A stretch of 64,000 nucleotides of DNA from Phascolarctos cinereus (Eukaryota; Chordata; Mammalia; Diprotodontia; Phascolarctidae), in assembly GCF_002099425.1 (NCBI RefSeq), contig NW_018343973.1, positions 996,501 through 1,060,500 of the forward strand. Direction: 5' to 3'. The first letter of the stretch is position 1; every line of letters starts with the position of its first letter. The notes below the pieces were generated by a model, which was not told the DNA's origin, did not search any database, and saw nothing but the letters and a program-made list of their open reading frames with translations. The position numbers and the translations under genes were made by a program. Positions 55,669 to 64,000 of this stretch are shown here, piece by piece.

Positions 55669-56534
55669 GCCAATGCACTAGCAAGAAGCAGTTTTCACTA
55701 TTAAACCCAATATCCCACCACTCCCAAAGAAACTAGGAAGATTTAAAGATCTTCCTCCTTCTTATGGAATCCCAAGAAACTCTCTCTTCAACAGTTTAGT
55801 AGAACCTGGCATGAATGTAAACCTAAAAGGGCCCCAAACATGGTTCAGGTCACTTTTGTTTAACAAAAGATCTCAGACTTTCGTTGGTTGGAGAGATTAA
55901 CGTATTGGAGGAACTAACCGCAGCAGAGAGGACAAGAGGAAGAAATAAGAATGAAGTGACGTTATCAGCTTCCAATTTATTGGTCCTGGTGTGACAGAAG
56001 CTTCAGAAGCAATAAACCACTTGACCTTAACATTTAAATTGATCTGACGGCAGTCTGCTACACTGTCCATTTATGAAGTTACAAAATGACTTGTTCTTTA
56101 TCTTTGTCAGACCCTTCTCTTCTAAGAATATTTCTGTTAATGATCATGTCCAAACCATAACTCAGTTTCTTCAGATAATGTAATTTAAAGGAGAAGAAGA
56201 AATCAGAGGCTGGAAAGTCAGCAGCCTAGGTTTCATGCCTTTAAGAAATGGGTGATGCTGTCTGCCTGGTAGAGCCCATGGTGTAATGGTCCTAATAGCT
56301 GCAGAGTTGCAAAGACTTCTTACTGCTGCGACTAGAGAGGTGTTAACTTGCTTTGAGAACCGGGGGCTGATCCCAGGCAGAATTGGGCCTGAGCTACAGT
56401 TTGGCTGTAGGCCCCTCCCCCTGCATCTTTCTTCTCTCCTTTGTTCCCTTTCACCAGCTATCTGGTCTCTCGGAGATGATTTTACATTGCCTGTAAGGCT
56501 CATTGGATGCTTATCCTGTGCTGTGTGTCCTGTC
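55669..56534. other. Intergenic, unassigned
   Basis: A 136-codon minus frame (56171-56581) and an 88-codon plus frame (56286-56552) overlap each other and enter the L2 tail. Neither has a domain. Moderate GC at 56260-56530. Confidence 0.45.
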
Positions 56535-56640
56535 TGCCCGACTAGACTGTAAGCCCTTTGAGGGAAGGAGCTCTGTGCCATGATCTTTATAGACCCTCAG
56601 ACCCTAGCTCCTAAAACAGTCTATTAACATTGGTTTGCTG
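56535..56640 (+). mobile_element. L2 3' tail, sense
   Basis: CCGACTAGACTGTAAGCCCT, TTGAGGGAAGGAGCTCTG, then degraded. Confidence 0.6.
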
Positions 56641-56744
56641 TGCTGCTTGTGATAGTAATGAATACAATCTAAGACTAATTCCCACTAGAGTAGATGTTAG
56701 TGACAATGTATTTGCCCCTTTCTCCCACACAAATATTTTAATTT

Positions 56745-57030
56745 AGAATTTTTATTTTTATTCTGAACTTAACGAACACCAAATAAAATGGGTATTTCCA
56801 AATACATGATAGAACAGGAAAAAAATAAAAGGATTGTCCATGAGACTGCAGGTTTTATTATATACAGTTTGCTTTTCTTTTTAAAAAAATATTTTTGTTA
56901 ATTAGTTCAAATTGCAGCTTTCAAAACTACCTTGCTAGTCTGTGTTTCTTTCTGGCCTTCATTCTGTTTCTTCTTTGCATTTTAAAAAAATACCTTGATG
57001 ACTTTTTTTTTCTTTTTCTATCTCTTCTTT
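56745..57030 (-). repeat. Possible L1 3'UTR, antisense
   Basis: AACACCAAATAAAATGGGTA, TTGTCCATGAGACTGCAGGT, and a T-rich run. This resembles a 3'UTR type I recall in marsupial L1. Confidence 0.45.
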
Positions 57031-57059
57031 TTTAGATATCTGCATTTTGAAAGAGGACA

Positions 57060-57600
57060 GAGTGACAAGGACAATGATATTGTTTGTCCTTTGTTTTTCA
57101 AAGAGGACTAATGACATCATGAGTGATATCTTGACCTATGCATGAATTGGATTTGTGTGAGGAAGAGTTATGCAGAGTCTTCAACCTCACTCTCTCTTCC
57201 AGAGTTACTGAAGTCCATTGACAAGACAAACTGTCAATAGCCTGGCATGCACTGGACGACTTTGGCATCTTCAACATCTGACCAAACTCTAAGCGCTCTA
57301 CAGCTCCTGCTTTAGCTGCCTTCCTGGTCGATGGAACAGATTATTCTCATCCACCCATTCTGCCAGGGAAAGTCTTCACATGCTTGGGGTAGACATCCCC
57401 CTAAATCACCAATGGATCTGAGGCCTGTCAATTACCCTCAACCTAGTTTAGCCCTTCTGCTGAGTGTGGTCTCTGCACATGCTGCAGTGTCTTGGAGCCA
57501 CAGGTGAGAGTTGGACGAAGATGGACACCAAAGGTAGATGAACAGCCCTGAAAAGAGCTCAGCAAGCCCTCACTCCAGGGGTGCCAGCCTCCCTGAACAT
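57060..57600. repeat. RTE-related marsupial interspersed repeat
   Basis: TTTGTCCTTTGTTTTTCAAA followed by GAGGACTAATGACATCATGA is related to the terminal part of the RTE copy near 10985-11020 (TTCTTAAAGAGGACCAAAGT). The rest (to about 57600) has no frame. Probably a SINE mobilised by RTE, or RTE itself. Confidence 0.5.
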
Positions 57601-57934
57601 CCATATGGCCCACTGACAATCCAATGATTATCTACTTATAGGCAGAACTATTCTCACCACACCTTCCACCCTCTTATAACTCAGTGAAGGAGTAATAGAA
57701 ATTTAGTATTAGATAACATCCTGCCAATTGCTCATTAAGTGTTTGTTTAATAAATGAACTGATTTCTGATTTGGCATCCCGGTTCCTGATTTGACTTCTT
57801 TTACCTTTGCTGGCCTGATCTCATTCCTAAATAACTTTCTTGGCTTCCTGAACATTTCTCTCAATCACTTTACATAATTATGCCTGTATTTGAAGAAAAC
57901 CCATGCATGAAAATCTAAATTTAGAGCCATGCTG
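57601..57934. other. Intergenic, unassigned
   Basis: Nothing recognised. Confidence 0.45.
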
Positions 57935-58350
57935 CATGGTGTAGCAGAATGAATAGCTGGCACAGTGGATGGGCTAAGAGGCAGGAAGAGCTGAGTTCAA
58001 ATCTAGCCTCATATACTAGCAAGTCATTTAACGTCTGCCTCAGTTTCCTTATCAGTAAAATGGGGATAAAAAATGGCACCATACCTCCCAGGGTGCACAT
58101 CAGATGAGATAATAATTGTAAAGCAGATGGCATATAGGAAACACTCTCTAAATGTTAGCTATTATTTTAAAAAATGTTATTATTATTATTAATTGGAAGG
58201 TAGGAGACTCGGGAGCTAGTCTAGATTCTGACAAATGTATCCTTAAACCAGTCACAAGTACTCTCCGTAGGCTTCAGTTCCTTCATCTGCAGGATGAGGA
58301 GATTGGACTAAGTGATCTCTAAGGTTCCTTCTAGCTATAATATTCTAATC
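57935..58350 (+). repeat. Two MIR-like SINEs, sense, in tandem
   Basis: 57935-58167: GTTCAAATCTAGCCTCATAT, GTCTGCCTCAGTTTCCTTAT, AGATGAGATAATAATTGTAA. 58195-58350: AGGCTTCAGTTCCTTCATCT, GAGATTGGACTAAGTGATCT. Confidence 0.78.
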
Positions 58351-58358
58351 ATAATGAG

Positions 58359-58576
58359 GGTTGCTGTTTAGTCTTTTCAGTGACTCTTCATGACCCCATT
58401 TGGGGTTTTCTTGGCAAAGACTACTGGAGTGGTTTGCCATTTCCTTCTCCAGCCTATTTTACAGAAGAGGAAACTGAGGCAAACAGGGTTAAGTGCCACA
58501 CAACTAATAAGTGTCTAAGGCTGGGTGTGAACTTAGGTCTTCCTGACTCTAAACCTGTCATAGAGCCTAGCTGCCC
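58359..58576 (-). repeat. MAR1 SINE, antisense, perfect TSD
   Basis: GTGACTCTTCATGACCCCAT, TTTTCTTGGCAAAGACTACT, GTTTGCCATTTCCTTCTCCA, GTCTTCCTGACTCTAAACCT. TSD AATCATAATGAG at 58347-58358 and 58577-58588. Confidence 0.93.
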
Positions 58577-58594
58577 AATCATAATGAGTAGCTC

Positions 58595-58757
58595 ATAGTA
58601 ACCTAGTGCTTTCTGGCTTGCAAAGTTCTTCCCTTACAAGAAAACCAAGGCTCAGAAAAGTTACATGTCATACCCACAGTGACACAGCTAGTAAGAGTCA
58701 GAGCCAATCTGGAATCCAAATTTTTTGCTTTCAAGTTGGTGCTCTTTCTGCTGTAGG
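58595..58757 (-). repeat. MIR-like SINE, antisense
   Basis: AAACCAAGGCTCAGAAAAGT, CAGTGACACAGCTAGTAAGA, GTTGGTGCTCTTTCTGCTGT. Confidence 0.75.
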
Positions 58758-60179
58758 TAATTTATTATAAAAGGATGCCCTTGGTGCTCCCTCACTAGAA
58801 CAATTCACAATAAGTTTCACTTACATAGTATGTTTCCTTACTTCATTAAGAGTAAAATATCTTATTTAAAATAATTGATGTACATTTTTGAAAATTATAT
58901 ATTGCATAAAGCTGATTGTAATTATATATGACCATGCTTCCATCTTCCTTGCAATAACCCAAGACTGTAGAGAACATATCTGCTGAGAGAATTTTTCAGC
59001 CTGGATTCCTTGGAAACCTGGGGAGAATTTTATCCATCAGCAGGACTGAGGGACTGGAGGTCAAATAGAGAGAGTAGCCATACTGAAAGGAAAAGCAATT
59101 TATTAACCTGCTAAAGAAGATGGTGGCATCTTCCATTTCTTAGGCCACGGCTTTGGTTTATACAGCTTTCTCTGGCCTGCTCAGAGTAGGATTGCCAATC
59201 TGCTGCATACTGGGTCATTTGAATGGATCAGTGGGATACAGTCTGTTCCTACAGAAAAGTTGGCCTGCAAATTCCCCAGTTGCTCCTTTCGTGCAACATT
59301 TTGGAAGTCCAGAACAGTGAAAGACTGCCAGGGGCACCTAGGCTTTGTGTATTCAGCCTAAGCAGGATGCAGATAATTGAGTCAGGTTTTGTTATTCAGT
59401 CTACTGAAGAAAGGAGTGGAATGGGGCCTGAAGATTCAATCAGATTTTATTATTTAGCTTGTAGCAGAATAGGGGAAAGTCAAACAATTCATGACAATAA
59501 CAAGACTGTTTTTCCTTCAGTTATCTACAGAAATTTAATTTATCAATACCTCTCATGATTGTGTGTATAGAACCTCATGTATTATCTGTTCTAATAAGTT
59601 TTCCATGCTTCTTTAAAGAGTCCCTTCCCCCCCCACCTAATTAACATATGAATTACACTGGAAATCTTCCCATCCTAACATAGTATCACCATAAGGCATG
59701 TCTATCTCAAACCAAGCTACAATTACATATTGTAATTTAAATATTTGCTATCAATTATTACAAAAGTGCAAATTTTGGTGCAAATCCATCCTGTGTAGGG
59801 AGCAGACATGGATGGGTGGGGCTGCAATCAGTACCTAGCAACATAAAATCACATTGCTCAGAGGCTCTTTTCAGACTCCCAATGTTGTATTAATAACCAA
59901 TGATTACTTGGTGGAGCTGGCTGGAAAAAAGGCTCATAAGATGATCTCCAAAAGGGTGAAAATGGTACATGACCTCTCAAAATGAGCAGAATGGTCGGCG
60001 GTGATCAGTGTGATCACCAGGCTGGGTAGCAGGTACAAATTTAAAGGTTAAGCAATCAGTCAAACTAATTTTCCTTCTCCTCTCCCCTCCTCCTCCCCAC
60101 CTCCGCCATTGCAGGCTCAGAACTGCAGAAAAATTGGATACAAAGTCTAGGTTTTCCAGAGAAATTTGTGTAGGTGGGG
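58758..60179. other. Intergenic, unassigned
   Basis: Includes a 111-codon frame at 59223-59558 without domain or splice context. No family recognised. Confidence 0.45.
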
Positions 60180-60318
<139 letters not shown>

Positions 60319-60499
60319 CCTGTCAACCACAGCTCCGGGATTAATAATCAAGCCAACGTCACCCGGGTAGCTAGGTGTAACAATCTATTGTTCTAATGGC
60401 TTTCCTCAGGATTCTGAGTCATAGGCTGCTAAAGCAATCTTCCCCTCACTACCTCTCCAGGCTCCCAGATACCTACCTACGTCAGCTCCCTCCCTCGCG

Positions 60500-61086
60500 T
60501 GTCCCTGTCTCACTCCACCCTACTTTTCTGCTGTGCCCTCAGGAACCCTCCGTTTATTGTTAACATGCTGCCTTTTGTATTAGACCTGAGCCTTCCCCCT
60601 CACCCTCAGAAATTACTTTGTATTCCTTTTTTTATATGCATGTTGCTTTAGCCCTCATAAAGTGAGCTCCTTGAGAGAGGTACTGTATTCATTTTTGTCT
60701 CTGCATCACCAGGCACAAATACATAATAGGCACTTAATAAATGCTTATTGAATTGAAAGAGAAAGGAAGGGGGAAAGAAGGAGGTAAAATTGGGGTTCAG
60801 ATGGCTTATTGTTCCTCCTCCCTGTTTAGCACTGATTGCTTTAGAGGTAAATGTTTTTGTGGCAAATCAAGCCACACCAGAAAATGGAAAACAACCCAAT
60901 CATCCAGGCAACAAGCCTTTCTTTCTTAAGTGTTTGATTTTCTCCAGTATGTAGGATGTTTGTACGCAGTTGTTTGCATGTTGTCTCCCCTTTTTAATTG
61001 AGACCAAGGACTGTCCTTCGTTTTTATATCCCCAGTGCTTAGCCTTACACATAGTAAGTGCTTGATAAATTTTTATCGATTTGACT
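60500..61086 (+). mobile_element. Two L2 3' tails, sense
   Basis: 60500-60760 ends CACTTAATAAATGCTTATTG. 60944-61086 has TTGTTTGCATGTTGTCTCCC, TATCCCCAGTGCTTAGCCTT and ends TTGATAAATTTTTATCGATT. DNA between them is unassigned. Confidence 0.75.
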
Positions 61087-62150
61087 TGGTGCTAAGGTGC
61101 TGCGGCGGATGCCGCAGGAGCTCTTATTCTAATGGGGGAGACAATATGCAGATCATTATGTATATAGGAGATATACAGTATAAATAGAAGATCATCTCAG
61201 AGGGAAGGATGGGGGAATGGCTTCTGGAGAGGAATCGTAGAAGGTGGGATTTGAGCTGATTCTTGAAGGAAGTCATAGAAATTAAGAGAAAGTTGTAAGA
61301 AGGGAGCACGTTCAAGCATGGAGGACAACCAGTGTTGTTGAGTACAGCGTCTTGCAAAGTGAAAGATAGGAGATGGAAGATGGGGTGTTATGTGTGAGAA
61401 GCAATAAGAGGGCAGTGTAAGCTGGTTCATAGAGTATGTGGAAGGTAATAAAGTATAAGAAGACTGGAGAGGCAGGAAAAGGCCAGACTGTGAAAAGTTT
61501 TGAATGACAAAGTATTTTAAACTTAATCCTTCAAGATAATCATTTTGGCAACTGTGTGGAGGATGGATTAGAAAGGGAAAATTTTAAGGTGAGGAGACCG
61601 TTAGAAGGTCATTGTAATAGTCTAAGTAAGAAGTGTAAGGGTCTCTACTAGGGCAGTGACACTGTAAGTGAAGAGAAAAAGACAAATCTGAGAAACGGTG
61701 TGGAGGCTGAAAAGACAAGATTTGTCAACTCTTTGGATATGTGGGAATATTTGTCAACCGATTGGGTAAGTCAAAGATGACAAAAAAGTTGTGAACCAGA
61801 GTAACAATGAGGATGGTGGTACCCTCAATAGAAATAGGGAAAATCACAAGAGGAATGACTTGGACAAATAAAAGATATTTTCAAGAAGATAGAAACAAAG
61901 TTTAACAATAGATTGGATTTTGCCCACTCATCAGTGGGCATAGGAGTAGAGGATGACAACTAAGTTGTGAGTCTGCTGGACTGGGATGATTGTGATAACC
62001 CTTGATAGTAATAGGAAATTTGGGAAGAGGGGAGGGTTTGGGGAAAGATAGAGTTGTTTTAGACATATTGAACTTGAAGGACCATCTAGTTGGAAACATC
62101 CAAAAGGCAGTTAGTTGGCGATTCAGGACAGGTGCTCAGGAGAGAAAATA
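61087..62150 (-). mobile_element. L2 LINE 3' part, antisense
   Basis: TGGGGGAGACAATATGCAGA, TTGAAGGAAGTCATAGAAAT, GAAGACTGGAGAGGCAGGAA, GAGGATGGATTAGAAAGGGA, AGACATATTGAACTTGAAGG. The minus strand near 62040 reads FKFNMSKTTLSFPKPSPLPK, the family's LKLNMSKTELI... region. It reaches from the tail to the reverse-transcriptase domain and carries several frameshifts. Confidence 0.82.
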
Positions 62151-63016
62151 GAGCTGCTAGAATCATCTAGATGGTGATTACTGAGATGATTATTGAAACC
62201 ACAGAAGCATGCACAAAACATATTTGCTAAGCCTAATTTATTAGGATAAAATTGTGAAGTGTAGTTGGCTGATACTTGGTCTCTAGAGGGCAGGAACATG
62301 GCTACTAAGGGACTCCAGTGTGTTTCCACTTGGGTGTGTGTGTATTCCTTCAGGCATTCAGGGATCATTTGCTTTGGACCCTTTTTTGATCTCTATTGAT
62401 AATAATCTCTAAGAGCCGGGACTCAGGTCCTTAGAGGTCATCGCAGCCCGGAAGGTGGGACTTTGGCCTTTTCTTCTACAGGAAAAAAAAAAAAAAAAGT
62501 TTCATTTCTACACAGAGCCTATGACATTCCTATCAGCCCCTATCTCCTTCCAATTTTAAACCTTATGAGGTCAGAAGTCAAACTTAAAGTTGAACTCTGT
62601 AGCAGTCTTTGGGTCCAGATCTGTGAAAAGACATCCTTCTCTGCCTTCAGGCCCAGGATAAGAAGGAGAATTTATCCACTAGATGTTTTACCTATGAACA
62701 ACTCACAGGTCTTATCAAGCAACGGGGGCAGAGACCAGGTCAATGTTAGGAATTCAAAGTCGCTGATGAACAAGAACCACTATGATGGGTTTTTTTAGCA
62801 AAAGCTGAAGAATGAAGAAATACACACATAACTGTATATTCCTATTCTAATACAAGATTTTTCCTGACTAAATTCTTGCAAACAAAACTTTAAAGTATAC
62901 AAGAAGTAAACAAGAAAAGCATAGGAATAATGTATCTGCTTTTAGTAATTTCTGGTAAAACATGACGTTAAGAAAGAAGAGTGTTGGTGAATAGTGGATG
63001 GAAAGCTGGAAAGTCA
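62151..63016. other. Intergenic, unassigned
   Basis: A poly(A) run at 62482-62498. The 111-codon frame at 62463-62798 starts across it and has no domain. Confidence 0.45.
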
Positions 63017-63235
63017 AAAGGTGTCGCAGCGGATAGAGTACCAAGCCTTGAATCAGGAAATACTCATCTTCTTGAGTTCAGATCCAATCTCAGACACTTA
63101 TCTGTTGTGTGACCCTTGGCAAATCACTTAACCCTCTTTGCCTCAGTTTCCTCATCTGTAAAATGAGCTAAAGGAAGAAATATCAAACCACTCCTGTATC
63201 CTTGCCTAGAAAACCTCAAATGGGGTCACACAACA
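63017..63235 (+). repeat. MAR1 SINE, sense
   Basis: AAGGTGTCGCAGCGGATAGA, GTTCAGATCCAATCTCAGAC, TTTGCCTCAGTTTCCTCATC, AACCTCAAATGGGGTCACAC. Followed by (ATT)n at 63239-63251. Confidence 0.88.
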
Positions 63236-64000
63236 ACCATTATTATTATTACATCTATGAACCTGTGATAATACAGGTATGCATATATATATGCAATATA
63301 TATGCATATATATTATATAATTTAATAGTTATTCCTACCTGAGTTTTAACTGAAGGGAAGTGACTTCAAATTTTCAAAAGAAAACAGCTTTTCCCTTCAG
63401 TGATTGTCCTAGATTGGGAGAGGGACCATTAATAACCACTTACCCAGCTGATTATCTTAGAGAGTGGGAAGACTTTTGTCAACTACTCCCTCAGATGATG
63501 AACTATAAGCAAACGAAAATTTAACATGAGAGAAAAGAAAGCCACAGCATATTTTTTTCCACTGCTTTTTGAAAAAAGCCAGGTGGGTCTGGCAAGCTAG
63601 GCAGTTATTTTGAGAGGGAAAAAAAACAAAAACAAAAACCTAGTAACATTCAAGTAGAAGAAAAACAGATTAACTGGGGAAACTTGACTCATTCTCTCAG
63701 GGTCTATCTTTGAAATGCCCTTGGTTATAAATTTCAACCTCTCTCCAGGGATGAGAATTTAACACCATATAGTTCAAGTTACCCAAGGCTTATTTTAATG
63801 CTCCATAAGCCAGGGTCTCTTTCATCTATAGTATGGATAGTGGCCAAGTTAAGAGGGGTAGGAAAAGACCTACCCACAAAGACAGAAGGAAGGGAAGAAA
63901 AAGAGACGGAAAGAAAAGAAGGAAGAAAGAAGGGAGGGAAAGTAAGAGAGGGTATTCAAGACACTTTGTACACTTCCTTCCACCTCCTCAAGATCTCCTG
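63236..64000. other. Intergenic, simple repeats and unassigned
   Basis: AT-rich TATATGCATATA tract at 63280-63325 and a purine-rich GGAA/GAAA tract at 63870-63955. Nothing else recognised. Confidence 0.5.

Noticed and set aside
56270-56340. tRNA-Gln-like string CCCATGGTGTAATGGT with a good A-box
   Set aside because: The match stops after about 16 nt. No anticodon arm, B-box or acceptor pairing follows, so it is not called a tRNA gene.
56171-56581. 136-codon minus-strand ORF
   Set aside because: It overlaps an L2 tail and a plus-strand ORF, with no recognisable domain, no splice sites and no codon pattern.

Overview
The window is vertebrate nuclear DNA: AT-rich, CpG-poor and dominated by interspersed repeats, with one spliced protein-coding gene. 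The repeats point to a marsupial. They include many tRNA-derived CORE-SINEs of the MAR1 type and a shorter type, very abundant L2/CR1-clade LINEs, an RTE-clade LINE and marsupial-style L1 3' ends. The short SINE type with the ACACTTGACACTTA spacer suggests an Australian marsupial. Repeat and species names come from memory of family consensus sequences, not from a search.

The gene is RAB12, on the + strand. Five coding exons are visible at 26156-26216, 35228-35366, 36370-36459, 37114-37218 and 38626-38739. All have consensus splice sites and compatible phases, and they read through to the ...VRCC stop. The first coding exon (N-terminus and P-loop) is not found. No CpG island or GC-rich exon lies upstream, so it should be beyond the left edge and intron 1 should exceed 26 kb. 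The 3'UTR runs from 38740 to about 39.9-40.14 kb, with a (CA)19 tract and several AATAAA signals. No other protein gene is supported.

Layout: 1-26155 is intron 1 of RAB12, filled with L2, L1, RTE, SINE and hAT copies, a retroposed 7SL RNA copy (22154-22465) and two striking inverted repeats. 26217-35227 is intron 2, with one exon-like segment at 27482-27680. 35367-38625 holds the short introns 3-5. 40150-64000 is intergenic, again mostly L2, MIR-like, MAR1, L1 and hAT copies with (GA)n tracts. A segment at about 52180-52480 has two RFX-like X-box motifs.

The history of the region can be read from nested insertions with target-site duplications (TSDs): hAT in L2, RTE in L2, SINE in SINE, L1 in a CORE-like repeat. 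Small inverted duplications look like replication template-switch products. I found no undescribed multi-gene system. The best leads are the inverted repeats at 9727-10482 and 21140-21400, the possible poison exon of RAB12, the 7SL retrocopy, a short hAT family with 8-bp TSDs, and the paired X-box element.
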